From positions 62,001 to 126,000 of the forward strand of contig JACJWN010000010.1 in assembly GCA_020637165.1 (NCBI GenBank): 64,000 nt of DNA. Reading direction: 5' to 3'. A program made the position numbers and the translations under genes. This document shows positions 33,621-43,018 of this stretch, one piece after another. The DNA comes from Mycolicibacterium sp. GTDB taxonomy: Bacteria; Actinomycetota; Actinomycetes; Mycobacteriales; Mycobacteriaceae. Numbering within the stretch: position 1 is the first letter of the stretch; every line of letters begins with the position of its first letter. A model generated the notes under the pieces. That model searched no databases and had not been told where the DNA came from. It was given only the letters and a program-made list of their open reading frames with translations.

Positions 33621-33995
33621 ATGAGCACTTCGGAGATCGCCACCGTCCTCGCCTGGCATGACGCGCTGAGCGCGTCGGACCTCGACACTCTGGTCTCGCT
33701 GTCCAGCGACGATATCGAGATCGGTGATGCGCACGGGGCCGCGCAGGGCCACGCCGCGCTGCGGGAGTGGGCCGACCGGACCGACGCCTCGGTCGAGGTC
33801 GGCGACATCTACTACCGCGACGGCGTCGTGGTAGTCGAGGAGCGCATCACCCCCCATTCGGACTCGGGTCCCGCCGGCACCGCCGCCTCGGCCTTCCGGG
33901 TGGTGCACGACCACGTCACCTCGGTGTTCCGCCACGATGACCTCGCGGCCGCGTTGGCCGCCACCGATCTGACCGACGAAGACCTGCGCGTCTGA
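33621..33995 (+). CDS. SnoaL/NTF2-like protein (Rv0333-like)
   Basis: This 124-residue protein has the NTF2-like pattern: [58 protein letters not shown] and [19 protein letters not shown]. The length equals that of Rv0333. It is 19 bases after the MDMPI gene and 5 before rmlA, so it is likely cotranscribed with both. The catalytic role is unknown; many such proteins are small ligand-binding folds. Confidence 0.85.
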   Translation: MSTSEIATVLAWHDALSASDLDTLVSLSSDDIEIGDAHGAAQGHAALREWADRTDASVEVGDIYYRDGVVVVEERITPHSDSGPAGTAASAFRVVHDHVTSVFRHDDLAAALAATDLTDEDLRV

Positions 33996-34000
33996 GACAG

Positions 34001-34867
34001 ATGCGGGGCATCATCCTGGCCGGTGGATCGGGCACCCGGCTGTACCCGATCACCCGGGGCGTGAGCAAACAACTTCTGCCGGTCTACGACAAGCCGATGA
34101 TCTACTACCCGCTCTCGACGCTGATGATGGCCGGAATCCGGGACATCCTGATCATCGCCACGCCTCAGGATGGCCCCGCGTTCCAGCGCCTGCTCGGCGA
34201 CGGCTCCCAGTTCGGCGTGAACATCACCCACGCGGTCCAGCAGAGTCCGGACGGCCTGGCGCAGGCCTTTCTGATCGGAGCCGACCACATCGGCGCCGAG
34301 ACGGTGGCACTGATCCTGGGAGACAACATCTTCTACGGTCCCGGCGTCGGAACCAACCTGCGGCGGTTCCGGGATGTCGTGGGTGCGTCGATCTTCGCCT
34401 ACCGGGTGGCCGATCCTTCGGACTACGGCGTCGTCGAATTCGACTCCGCGGGAAAGGTTTCGGCGATCGAGGAGAAACCCGCCAGTCCCAGGTCGAATTA
34501 CGCGATCCCCGGGCTGTACTTCTACGACAACGAGGTCGTGGGCATCGCGCGCTCGTTGCGGCCCTCGGCGCGCGGCGAACTGGAGATCGCCGACGTCAAC
34601 CGGTTCTACCTCGACGCCGGACGGCTCTCGGTGGAGGTGCTGCCGCGGGGGACCGCCTGGCTGGACACCGGCACCTTCGACTCGCTGCTGGAGGCGGGCA
34701 ACTTCATCCGCACGATCGAGGCGCGACAGGGCCTGAAGGTCGCCTGTCCGGAGGAGATCGCCTGGCGGATGGGCTTCATCGACGACGCCGCGCTGGCCGA
34801 ATTGGCCGACTCGGTGCTCACGTCGGGGTACGGCCGCTATCTCCTGGAGCTTCTGGAGCGGCGTTAG
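34001..34867 (+). CDS. rmlA: Glucose-1-phosphate thymidylyltransferase
   Basis: This 288-residue enzyme makes dTDP-glucose, the first step to dTDP-rhamnose, which links arabinogalactan to peptidoglycan. The nucleotide-binding start [69 protein letters not shown] and the [17 protein letters not shown] segment are diagnostic. It matches Rv0334. The last 50 bases overlap the convergent YibE/F gene on the other strand, which is unusual for an essential gene. Confidence 0.97.
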   Translation: MRGIILAGGSGTRLYPITRGVSKQLLPVYDKPMIYYPLSTLMMAGIRDILIIATPQDGPAFQRLLGDGSQFGVNITHAVQQSPDGLAQAFLIGADHIGAETVALILGDNIFYGPGVGTNLRRFRDVVGASIFAYRVADPSDYGVVEFDSAGKVSAIEEKPASPRSNYAIPGLYFYDNEVVGIARSLRPSARGELEIADVNRFYLDAGRLSVEVLPRGTAWLDTGTFDSLLEAGNFIRTIEARQGLKVACPEEIAWRMGFIDDAALAELADSVLTSGYGRYLLELLERR

Positions 34868-36074
34868 GCGTGGCCAGCGCCGCTGCCACGGCGGTGGTCA
34901 GTGGAACCGACAGGGCCAGTGCGATCCCGCCGACGGCCGATCGGGCGATTTCGGTGGCCACGCTCTCACCGGTGAGCACATCTCCCAGCGACCGGTCGGC
35001 CACGCTGAACAACAGCAGCAGCGGCAGCGAGCTTCCGGCGTAGGCGAACACCAGGGTGTAGACGGTGCTGGCGATGTGGTCGCTGCCGACCCGCATCGCC
35101 CGGGCGAACACCTGGCGGCGGTTGCCGTGCCCGAGGTGGGCGAGTTCGAACACCGCCGATGCCTGGGTGATGGTCACGTCGTTGAGCACGCCGAGCGAAC
35201 CGACGATGAACCCGGCCAGCAACAGACCCTCGATCGAGACCGTCCCCAGGTAGGCGGCCACCTCATTGTTGCGGTCATCGGACAACCCGGTCAGGTGGGC
35301 CATTTCGATGGCGCCCCAGGACAATGCGGCGGCCAGGACCAGCGAGGTCAGCGTGCCGAGCAGGGCCGCGCTGGTGCGCAGGCTCACTCCGTGGGCCAGA
35401 TAGATCACCGCGAACAGGATCGCCGCCGATGCCACCAACGCCACCGGAACCGCAGGGGCGCCGTCCCGCAGCGCCGGGAGCATGAACACGGCCAGCACCA
35501 CGAAAGCGACGACGATCCCGAGCAGCGCGCGGAAACCCCGCCACCGGGCCACCGCGACGGTCACCACGGCGAAGGCCGCCGCGAGCACGGCCAGTGGCCA
35601 GGCGCGCTCGTAGTCGTAGAAGCCGTAGCTGGTCGAGCCCCGCTGGTCGACTTGCCGGAAGATGCGAATGCGCTCCCGGGGCAACAGATTCGGTTGCCCC
35701 GGTCCCCGGGAGAACTCCAGCAGCGTGTCGGCCCCGGTATTGGGTCCGGTGTCGATGCCGACCAGCGATTGCACGCAGGCGCCGCTGCCCTCGGCGCCGG
35801 GCAGTGGGGCGGCGGTCAGCACCTGCCCGGCCGACGGGCTGCCACAGTCACCCAGGGTGGTGGAGACGACATGACCGCCCTCGGTGGTCACCGAACCGCC
35901 CTGCGCGTTCTGGAACGGCAGCGGGATGTCCACCCTCGACCCCGACGGCCACAGCGCGACGGCACCAACGGCCACCGCCACGCCGATCAGGGCCAGCACC
36001 GCGACGACGAGGCGTGCGGCTAGCGGACTCAGCGGCGCGGGGCCGCCGGCGGAATGCTGGTGGGAGTGGGCCAC
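34818..36074 (-). CDS. YibE/F family membrane protein
   Basis: This 418-residue protein has an N-terminal helix, an outside region with two Cys (GDCGSPSAG and GACVQSLVG), then about seven further helices typical of YibE/F. Family pieces are [58 protein letters not shown] and [20 protein letters not shown]. The role of YibE/F is not well known; transport or membrane-protease-like functions have been suggested. GTG 36074 is three bases after the aminotransferase stop, so they share a transcript. Its 3' end overlaps rmlA. Confidence 0.9.
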   Translation of the reverse strand: MAHSHQHSAGGPAPLSPLAARLVVAVLALIGVAVAVGAVALWPSGSRVDIPLPFQNAQGGSVTTEGGHVVSTTLGDCGSPSAGQVLTAAPLPGAEGSGACVQSLVGIDTGPNTGADTLLEFSRGPGQPNLLPRERIRIFRQVDQRGSTSYGFYDYERAWPLAVLAAAFAVVTVAVARWRGFRALLGIVVAFVVLAVFMLPALRDGAPAVPVALVASAAILFAVIYLAHGVSLRTSAALLGTLTSLVLAAALSWGAIEMAHLTGLSDDRNNEVAAYLGTVSIEGLLLAGFIVGSLGVLNDVTITQASAVFELAHLGHGNRRQVFARAMRVGSDHIASTVYTLVFAYAGSSLPLLLLFSVADRSLGDVLTGESVATEIARSAVGGIALALSVPLTTAVAAALATPNAAPEAPGDSGRTPT

Positions 36075-36077
36075 CGG

Positions 36078-37343
36078 CTACTGGCGGTAGCTGGCCAGGA
36101 AGTTGCCCAGCCGGTCGATGGCTTGCGCGAGATCGCGCGCCCACGGCAGGGTCACGATGCGCAGGTGATCGGGGGCCGGCCAGTTGAAGCCGGTGCCCTG
36201 GGTAATGAGGATCTTCTCCTCGAGTAGAAGATCGAGGACGAGCTTCTCGTCGTCGACGATATCGTGCACCTCTGGATCCAGCCGCGGGAAGACGTACAGC
36301 GCGCCCTGCGGTTGCACGCAGGAGACACCCGGGATCTCGTTGAGTTTGGCGCAGGCGATGTCGCGCTGCTCCAGTAGCCGCCCGCCGGGCAGGACGAGGT
36401 CATCGATGCTCTGATGCCCGCCCAGTGCCACCTGAATCGCGTGCTGCGCGGGAACGTTCGGGCACAACCGCATGTTGGCCAGCAGGCTGATCCCCTCGAT
36501 GAAGCTGGTGGCGTGATCGCTGGGACCGGTGATCACCAGCCAACCGGAGCGGTATCCGGCCACCCGGTAGGCCTTCGATAAGCCGTTAAACGTCAGACAG
36601 AGTACGTCTGGCGCCACCGTCGCCAGACTCACATGCTCGGCGTCGTCGTAGAGGATCTTGTCGTAGATCTCGTCGGCCAGTAATAGCAGCTGGTGCTTGC
36701 GGGCCAGTTCGACCATCTGCTGCAACACTTCCCGGCCGTAGACCGCACCGGTCGGATTGTTCGGGTTGATCACCACCAGCGCCTTGGTGCGGGGGGTGAT
36801 CTTGGACTCCAGGTCGGCGATGTCGGGCTGCCAGCCGTTGGTCTCGTCGCACAGGTAATGCACCGGGGTCCCGCCGGCCAGTGAGGTGGACGCCGTCCAC
36901 AGCGGATAGTCCGGAGCCGGGATGAGCACCTGATCGCCGTTGTCCAGCAGCGCCTGCAGCGTCATCGTGATCAGCTCCGAGACGCCATTGCCCAGGAACA
37001 CCGAGTCGACGTCGAACCGGGGAAAACCCTCGACGAGTTCGTAACGGGTGACCACTGCCCGGCGGGCCGAGAGGATGCCCTTGGAGTCGGAGTAGCCCTG
37101 CGCGTAGGGCAGGGCCTGGATCATGTCCCGCATGATCACGTCCGGCGCCTCGAATCCGAACGGCGCGGGGTTGCCGATGTTGAGCTTGAGGATGCGGTGT
37201 CCCTCAGCCTCCAGGCGCGCGGCATGATCGTGTACCGGACCGCGGATCTCGTAGAGAACATCCTGCAGCTTGGTCGACTGCGCGAAGGTTCGCGGCCGTG
37301 GATGGTGGCTGGTGGGATGCCACGGCAGCTGATGGGTAGTCAC
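36078..37343 (-). CDS. aspC: Aminotransferase, AlaA/AspC type (Rv0337c-like)
   Basis: This 421-residue fold-type I PLP enzyme has the substrate region LNIGNPAPFGFEAPDVI, SDSKGILSARRAVVTRYELV, NPNNPTGAVYGREVL and the PLP lysine in TFNGLSKAYRVAGYRSGW. It should transfer amino groups between alanine or aspartate and 2-oxoglutarate. GTG 37343 gives a protein starting VTTHQLPWHPTS, near the 429 residues of Rv0337c. An in-frame ATG at 37406 is upstream of any plausible domain. It heads an operon with YibE/F. Confidence 0.92.
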   Translation of the reverse strand: MTTHQLPWHPTSHHPRPRTFAQSTKLQDVLYEIRGPVHDHAARLEAEGHRILKLNIGNPAPFGFEAPDVIMRDMIQALPYAQGYSDSKGILSARRAVVTRYELVEGFPRFDVDSVFLGNGVSELITMTLQALLDNGDQVLIPAPDYPLWTASTSLAGGTPVHYLCDETNGWQPDIADLESKITPRTKALVVINPNNPTGAVYGREVLQQMVELARKHQLLLLADEIYDKILYDDAEHVSLATVAPDVLCLTFNGLSKAYRVAGYRSGWLVITGPSDHATSFIEGISLLANMRLCPNVPAQHAIQVALGGHQSIDDLVLPGGRLLEQRDIACAKLNEIPGVSCVQPQGALYVFPRLDPEVHDIVDDEKLVLDLLLEEKILITQGTGFNWPAPDHLRIVTLPWARDLAQAIDRLGNFLASYRQ

Positions 37344-37503
37344 GTCGATGATTCTCCCACGGCAGGGCAAACCCTTTTTCCAGTCACGGCGCACGCTCGG
37401 TTTCACAACGCTGTGGATACGAACGGAGTTTTGCTGTGGCTTCGGTCGTTGAACCCGCTGACACTCCTATCTCGTCGCATCAATTATCCGGAAGGCGCAG
37501 GGA

Positions 37504-37932
37504 ATGAGACTGGCAATCGCACGCGCGGTGGTGACGGGTGGCTCCATGGCGGCCGCTGCCCTGGGCGGCGCGGTCCCGGCGTTGGCCGAACCGCCGCTGC
37601 TCAACGGCACCTACGACATCAAAGGCGGTGACCAGGACTCGTTCTGGACGGCATCGTCGACCTGCGCCACCGACGGCTGCATCGCCAAGATCAACAGCAA
37701 CGTCGGCTGGAGCGGCAACGCGGTGATGAACGGCGGACGGTGGAACCTCACCGTGACCAAACCCAACGGCGTCGTCTGCGACAACGGGGCCTACGCGCCG
37801 GTGGTCATCGCCTACTCGGTGGACGCGGTCTCCGGTGCGGGGACCGTGACCGCCGACTCCAACGGCGAATGCCCGGGCGGCCAGGTCACCGTGGCCCAGT
37901 TCCAGGTCCAGAAGCTCAGCAACTTCTCCTAA
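37504..37932 (+). CDS. Small secreted hypothetical protein
   Basis: This 142-residue protein has a clear signal peptide (MRLAIARAVVTGGSMAAAAL to about residue 28, cleavage near ALA) and four Cys. The mature part is a small beta-rich domain (NGTYDIKGGDQDSFWTASST, GGRWNLTVTKPNGVVCDNG, GECPGGQVTVAQFQVQKL). GGAAGG-like sequence precedes the ATG. Similar small exported proteins with a Trp/Thr-rich core are common in mycobacteria, without an assigned role. Its TAA overlaps the stop of the convergent Fe-S reductase gene by three bases. Confidence 0.85.
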   Translation: MRLAIARAVVTGGSMAAAALGGAVPALAEPPLLNGTYDIKGGDQDSFWTASSTCATDGCIAKINSNVGWSGNAVMNGGRWNLTVTKPNGVVCDNGAYAPVVIAYSVDAVSGAGTVTADSNGECPGGQVTVAQFQVQKLSNFS

Positions 37933-40796
37933 CGGCGCTTGCCCGGCGGGCGGGCGCCCTTTGCCAGGCCCAGACCCTTGACCGGAGTCTGCGTGGGCTC
38001 GGCCCCATCGCCGTCGGTGCCCGCAGCGGGCTCAGCGGCAGGTTCGGCCGGAGCGGACGCAGCGGGCTCGGCGGCGGGTGCCGAGGCCTTCTTGGCGCCG
38101 GGCCGGCGGGCACCGGGGGCCATACCGAGTCCCTTGACCGGAGCTTCCGGCTGAGCGGCCGGGGCGGCCGGCGCCGTTTCAGCCGCCGGCGCGGGCGCTG
38201 CAGTCTCGGCGGCCGGTGCCGCCGGTGCCGCCGGTGCCGATCCGGCCGCCGGTGCGGCTTTCTTGGCGCCGGGGCGGCGGGCACCCGCGGCCATGCCCAG
38301 GCCCTTGACCGGAGCCTCGGGCTGAGCGGCCGGTGCAGCCTCGGCCGCCGGAGTAGCGGCCGGGGCTGCCGTGGCCGGTGCGGCCTTCTTGGCTCCCGGG
38401 CGCTTGGCGCCCGCGGCCATGCCCAGCCCCTTGGCCGGCGCCGCGGCAGCGGGAGCAGCGGGCGCGGTGGCCGGGGCGGCCTGGGCCGCCGGTTCGGGTG
38501 CCGCGGCGGGCTGGGGCGCCGAAGGCGTGACCGCGGGAGCGGCCGCGGCAGCCAGCTTGGCGGCCGCGCCCTTCTCCGGCAGCGTGATCGTGGCGCGGTC
38601 CAGCGAGCCCAGCAGCAGCTGGGCCACGTCGACCACCTCGACGTCGTCGGCCTTGCCCCGGTCGCCGACACCGTCGGTGAGCATCACCCGGCAGAACGGG
38701 CAGCCGGTGGCGATCGTCGTCGCGTCCAGGGTCAGCGCCTCGTCGACGCGGTTGTGGTTGACGCGTTCCCCGAGGTGTTCCTCCATCCACATCCGGGCGC
38801 CGCCGGCACCGCAGCAGAAGCCGCGCTCGGCGTGCCGCGGCATCTCGGTCAGCGTCGCGCCGGAGGCCTCGATGAGATCGCGGGGCGCTTCGTAGACCTT
38901 GTTGTGGCGGCCCAGGTAGCACGGGTCGTGGTAGGTCAGCGTCCCGCCGTCGACGCGGTTGACCGGGACGAGTTTCTTGTCGCGCACCAGCCGGTTGAGC
39001 AGCTGGGTGTGGTGCAGGACGGTGTAGCTGCCGCCGACCTGGGGGTACTCGCGGCCCAGTGTGTTGAAGCAGTGCGGGCAGGTCACCACGACCTTGCGGT
39101 CGACCCGCTCCACACCAGTGAACAGGTCGTTGAGGGTTTCGACGTTCTGCGCCGCCAGCTGCTGGAACAGGAACTCGTTGCCGGAGCGTCGCGCCGAGTC
39201 GCCGGTGCAGGTCTCGGCCTCGCCGAGCACCAGGAACTTCACACCGGCGGCGGAGAGCAGTTCGGCGACCGCCTTGGTGGTCTTCTTGGCGCGGTCGTCG
39301 AGTGCGCCCGCGCAGCCGACCCAGAACAGGTACTCGAACCCGGCGAAGGAGTCCACGTCCTTGCCGTAGACCGGGACGTCGAAGTCGACCTCGTCGATCC
39401 AGGTGAGGCGTTCCTTGGCGTTCTGGCCCCACGGGTTGCCCTTGGTCTCCAGGCTCTTGTACAGGCCGCCGAGTTCGCCGGGGAACTCCGACTCCATCAT
39501 CACCTGGTAGCGGCGCATGTCGACGATGTGGTCGATGTGTTCGATGTCCACCGGGCACTGCTCGACACACGCGCCGCAGGTGGTGCATGACCACAGCACG
39601 TCGGGGTCGATAACGCCGAGCGCCTCGGCGTCACCGACCAGCGGCCGGGTCGCCTGCAGCGGGGAGGACTCGGGCACCCGGCCGAAACCGGACTCGGGCA
39701 CGTGGTGCTCGTCGTCGGCGTGGGTCATCTCCAGGCCGCCCTCGGTGTCGACGAGGGCGTCGGCGGTCGTGTTCTTATCGCCGAAAATGTAGGGCGCCTT
39801 GGCGAACAGGTGGTCGCGCAGGTCCATGATGAGCAGCTTCGGGGACAGCGGTTTGCCGGTATTCCAGGCCGGGCACTGCGACTGGCAGCGGCCGCACTCG
39901 GTGCACGTGGTGAGGTCCAGGTAGCCCTTCCAGGTGAAGTCCTCGATTTTGCCGTGCCCGAACACGGCGTCCTCGGCGGGATCCTCGAAGTTGATGTAGG
40001 TGCCCTTGGACTCCATCGGCAGCAGCGGGCCCAGCGCGTTGGGAAGGCGCTTAAAGGTGACGTTGAGCGGTGCCAGGCCGATGTGCAGGTGCTTGGAGTG
40101 CAGCACGATCAGCAGGAACACCAGCATGACGCCGATATGCAGCAGCAGGGCCACGGTCTCCATGATCTCGTTGCCGTGCTCGCCCAGCGGCTTGAGCAGT
40201 GCCGCCATCCCGTGGGAGAAGAATGCGGCTTTGTTGTACGGAAGGTTGCCGTTGTTGACCGCCGAACCGCGGAACAGCGCGTAGGTCCAGATGACGTTGA
40301 AGATCATGAAAAGGATCAGCCAGGCGCCACCGTTGTGCGAGCCGTAGAACCGTGACGCGCGGCCGTGCTCCTTGGGCTCGGAGCGCATACGGATGATGGC
40401 GAAGACGATCACGCCGAGCAGCACCGCCACGGCGAAGAAGTCCTGCAGGAAGCCCAGGATCGCCCATTTGCCGACGAGCGGGAGGTGGAACTTCGGGTCG
40501 AAGAGCACACCGTAGGCCTCGAGGTAGACGGTGGCGAGGATGAAGAAGCCCCACATGGTGAAGAAGTGCGCCGTGCCGGGGATCGACCAGCGCAGCAGCC
40601 GGGTTTGCCCGAACACCTCTTTGATCTGGTTGGCGATCCGTTCGCCGAGGTGGTTCTTGCGGCCGCGCTCGTCGGCGGTGGGCTGACCCGAGCTGATGAG
40701 CTTGGTCAGCCACAGGATCCGCTTGACGGCCAGAACCCCGACGATGGCGGTCATGGTGAGGCCGATGATCAGCCGGATGAGCGTCTGGGTGTCCAC
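37929..40796 (-). CDS. Membrane Fe-S oxidoreductase (heterodisulfide-reductase-like, Rv0338c) with repetitive Ala/Pro tail
   Basis: This 955-residue protein has a membrane N-terminus with about five helices (1-240) and two 4Fe-4S motifs (CTECGRCQSQCP at about 298-308, CTTCGACVEQCP at about 404-414). CCG-type domains follow (HDPCYLGRHN, GFCCGAGGARMWMEEHLGER, TGCPFCRVMLTDGVGDRG). The last 180 residues are Ala/Pro-rich with four KGLGMAAGAKRPGAKKA-like units. It probably moves electrons between quinones and a disulfide or thiol; the partner is unknown. GTG 40796 follows a GGAGAGG site. It is the orthologue of Rv0338c. Confidence 0.9.
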   Translation of the reverse strand: MDTQTLIRLIIGLTMTAIVGVLAVKRILWLTKLISSGQPTADERGRKNHLGERIANQIKEVFGQTRLLRWSIPGTAHFFTMWGFFILATVYLEAYGVLFDPKFHLPLVGKWAILGFLQDFFAVAVLLGVIVFAIIRMRSEPKEHGRASRFYGSHNGGAWLILFMIFNVIWTYALFRGSAVNNGNLPYNKAAFFSHGMAALLKPLGEHGNEIMETVALLLHIGVMLVFLLIVLHSKHLHIGLAPLNVTFKRLPNALGPLLPMESKGTYINFEDPAEDAVFGHGKIEDFTWKGYLDLTTCTECGRCQSQCPAWNTGKPLSPKLLIMDLRDHLFAKAPYIFGDKNTTADALVDTEGGLEMTHADDEHHVPESGFGRVPESSPLQATRPLVGDAEALGVIDPDVLWSCTTCGACVEQCPVDIEHIDHIVDMRRYQVMMESEFPGELGGLYKSLETKGNPWGQNAKERLTWIDEVDFDVPVYGKDVDSFAGFEYLFWVGCAGALDDRAKKTTKAVAELLSAAGVKFLVLGEAETCTGDSARRSGNEFLFQQLAAQNVETLNDLFTGVERVDRKVVVTCPHCFNTLGREYPQVGGSYTVLHHTQLLNRLVRDKKLVPVNRVDGGTLTYHDPCYLGRHNKVYEAPRDLIEASGATLTEMPRHAERGFCCGAGGARMWMEEHLGERVNHNRVDEALTLDATTIATGCPFCRVMLTDGVGDRGKADDVEVVDVAQLLLGSLDRATITLPEKGAAAKLAAAAAPAVTPSAPQPAAAPEPAAQAAPATAPAAPAAAAPAKGLGMAAGAKRPGAKKAAPATAAPAATPAAEAAPAAQPEAPVKGLGMAAGARRPGAKKAAPAAGSAPAAPAAPAAETAAPAPAAETAPAAPAAQPEAPVKGLGMAPGARRPGAKKASAPAAEPAASAPAEPAAEPAAGTDGDGAEPTQTPVKGLGLAKGARPPGKRR
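37930..38440 (-). repeat. Four imperfect repeats in the C-terminal tail of the Fe-S reductase
   Basis: Four roughly 50-base units, near 38386-38437, 38258-38310, 38090-38142 and 37930-37984, each encode a form of KGLGMAAGAKRPGAKKA. They are separated by Ala/Pro/Glu-rich linkers. The basic, Gly-rich units may bind a nucleic acid, a membrane surface or a partner; none is established. Confidence 0.8.
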
Positions 40797-40960
40797 GACG
40801 TCCCTCTCCAGTTCGGTTGCCGCGAGTGGCAACTTGGCTGTCGTTACCAGTGGGTAACGGGTGCTTGTTGAGGTCCCATAGTCGCATCTCGGGCCGGCCG
40901 CGCGCGAGCGAGGTCGGGATTTTCCCGGGCCGACGGGTGGCCGGTGTGCGCCCCGGCGGG

Positions 40961-42910
40961 CTACTCCACCGGGGCGGGTTTGGTCTCGGGAAGCGGTGCG
41001 TCGGGAATGACCGCCTGCGTCGTGACGGCGGGCTCGACCGTGGCGGCCGGTTGCGGCGCGGCGGTGGTCGGCTCGGGCGCGGCGGTGGTCGGTTCGGGCG
41101 CCGCGGTGGTGGTGGGCGCCACGGTGGTGGTGGGTGCGGCGGTGGTCGTCGGGGCGGCGGTGGTGGTCGGCGGTGCCGTTGTCGTGGTGGTCCGAGTCGT
41201 CGTGGGCGTCGTCGTCGTTGTCGTGGGCGTCGTCGTCGTGGTGGTGGTCGTCGTCGTTGTCGTGGGCGTCGTTGTCGTGGTGGTGGTCGTCGTCGGGGTT
41301 GTTGTCGTGGTGGTGGTCGACTCCGTGCTCGTCGGGGTGATGGTGGAGACGGTGGTCTCCCCATTGCCCCCGGTGACGGTGACGGTTTGCGGGACGGCCG
41401 GGTTCGCCGCGGAGCTGTCCGGGCTCTCGCCGGGCTTGGTCACCCTGGTGGTGGTCGTGGTGGGGCCGCTCTCGACGGCGGTCAGCGTGATCGCCAATCC
41501 ACCGACGGCCAGGGCCGCCAGTGCGGCGGCCAGCCCGAAGAGCAGCGGGGGGCGGCGGTACCAGGGCATCTCGGTGGCCACGACCACCGTCTCCCCGTCG
41601 TCCGCCTCGAACATCTCCTGCGGCGCCGGTCCGGTCGGCGGAGGGGCCGAGTAGTCCTCCCCGCTGTAGGGGACGGGCTCGCCCGCGGCGTCATCGTCCT
41701 GCGACCAGGCCAGCGCGCGGAACGTCGCCGACGGGGAGCCGTCGGAGGCCGATTCGGTGGCGGCTTGTCCGGCAGCCCCGGACGCCCACGCCGCGGGGGC
41801 CAGATTGGTCGGCGCGTCGGCGACCGAGGTCGCCATCGAGGTCGGCGCCTCGGGAAGTTCGCCCCGCCCGGCCAGGGTCGCGGCGCCCACCGCCGCCGCG
41901 GTACCGGGCTCCGGGGTGCCGATCACCGGAACGCGAAGCGTCTCGGAAAGACGCGAGCGAATCGCCGGAATCGCCGCCCCGCCGCCGACGATCGCGACCG
42001 CAGCCAGGCGCGCCACCGGAATCCGGTTGCGCTCCAGCGCATCGGCCAGGGCGTCGAGGAAACCAGCGAGCGGATCGGCGATAGCGGCGTCCAGGTCGGC
42101 ACGACTGATCCGGACCTCGGAACGATGGCCGGGCAGATCGACCGGGATCACGGTGTCGGTGTCGGCCGACAGGCGTTCCTTGGCCAGCCGGCATTCCTCC
42201 CGCAGCCGGGTCAGCGCGCCCACCGGGGCGGTGCTGTCGGGTTCGCGGTGGCCGGCGGTGTGGATGTCGGCCAGCACCCTGTCCAGCAGCGCCTGGTCGA
42301 TCTGATCGCCGGAGAAGTCCCGGAATCGGACCGTCTCGCCGATCGCCGCCAGGTTCGCCCCCGCGTCGGCGAGGGTGATCGAGGTGCCGCCGGCGCCGAA
42401 GTCGCACAGGACCACCACTCCGCCGCCGGGCAGCCCGGTATCGGCCTGCAGGGCGGCCAATGCGGCCGCGGCATCCGAGACGATCGTCGGGGGAACCCCG
42501 CCGGGCGACAGCGTTGTGCTGTGCCGCAGGGCGCCCCGCAACGAGCCGAGGGTGGCCGGCCCCCAATAGGCGGGTGCGGCCACCACCACCGGACCCGGCG
42601 GTGTGCCGTCGTCGACCGACCGGGCCATCGCCTCCAGCGCCGCGGCCACCAGGTTCTCGCCCCGATGGGTCGACCCGTCGGCGGCCACCAGAGCAACCGG
42701 GTCGCCGACCCGTTCGACGAAGCCGCGCAGCACCAGGCCCGCTTCGGTCAGGTCGGGGCTGGTGAGTTCGGGGTTCTCGGAGGGGACACCGACCTCGGCG
42801 GGCCGGCCTTCCCACAGCGTCACCACGGAGCGGCGGATCACGGGACGGCGGCCCGGGCAGGCTGCCACGAGGTTCGTCGTCCCGATCGACAGACCCAACG
42901 CTTGGCTCAC
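40961..42910 (-). CDS. Hsp70-family-like membrane protein with Thr-rich tail (Rv0312-like)
   Basis: This 649-residue protein has an Hsp70-type N-terminal domain (GLSIGTTNLVAACPGRRPVI, GPVVVAAPAYWGPATLGS, VVVLCDFGAGGTSITLADAG, RLAAVAIVGGGAAIPAIRS), a linker, one membrane helix near 495 and a very Thr-rich tail ending PLPETKPAPVE. The phosphate loops are recognisable, so nucleotide binding is plausible. The substrate-binding half of a true chaperone is missing, which suggests a signalling or structural role. It should sit with the ATPase domain inside and the tail outside. Start is GTG 42910. Confidence 0.85.
   Translation of the reverse strand: MSQALGLSIGTTNLVAACPGRRPVIRRSVVTLWEGRPAEVGVPSENPELTSPDLTEAGLVLRGFVERVGDPVALVAADGSTHRGENLVAAALEAMARSVDDGTPPGPVVVAAPAYWGPATLGSLRGALRHSTTLSPGGVPPTIVSDAAAALAALQADTGLPGGGVVVLCDFGAGGTSITLADAGANLAAIGETVRFRDFSGDQIDQALLDRVLADIHTAGHREPDSTAPVGALTRLREECRLAKERLSADTDTVIPVDLPGHRSEVRISRADLDAAIADPLAGFLDALADALERNRIPVARLAAVAIVGGGAAIPAIRSRLSETLRVPVIGTPEPGTAAAVGAATLAGRGELPEAPTSMATSVADAPTNLAPAAWASGAAGQAATESASDGSPSATFRALAWSQDDDAAGEPVPYSGEDYSAPPPTGPAPQEMFEADDGETVVVATEMPWYRRPPLLFGLAAALAALAVGGLAITLTAVESGPTTTTTRVTKPGESPDSSAANPAVPQTVTVTGGNGETTVSTITPTSTESTTTTTTTPTTTTTTTTTPTTTTTTTTTTTTPTTTTTTPTTTRTTTTTAPPTTTAAPTTTAAPTTTVAPTTTAAPEPTTAAPEPTTAAPQPAATVEPAVTTQAVIPDAPLPETKPAPVE
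41095..41335 (-). repeat. Thr-codon repeat tract
   Basis: An imperfect ACC/ACG-codon repeat (reading GTNGTCGTN on the plus strand) encodes the Thr-rich tail with Pro interruptions of the gene above. It is coding, in frame and prone to length change. Confidence 0.8.
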
Positions 42911-43018
42911 GTGGCACTCCCCTTCCGGCGGCGGCTCCCCACGATAACCGCGCCGAGCCGCATGGCCGGGCAGGCCATGCGGGTCACCGGGCGGGTCGGC
43001 GGCGCGGGCGAGCGGCGC

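Noticed and set aside
41095-41335. Simple repeat tract considered as a noncoding minisatellite
   Set aside because: It stays in frame as the Thr-rich tail of the Hsp70-like gene, whose stop lies after it.
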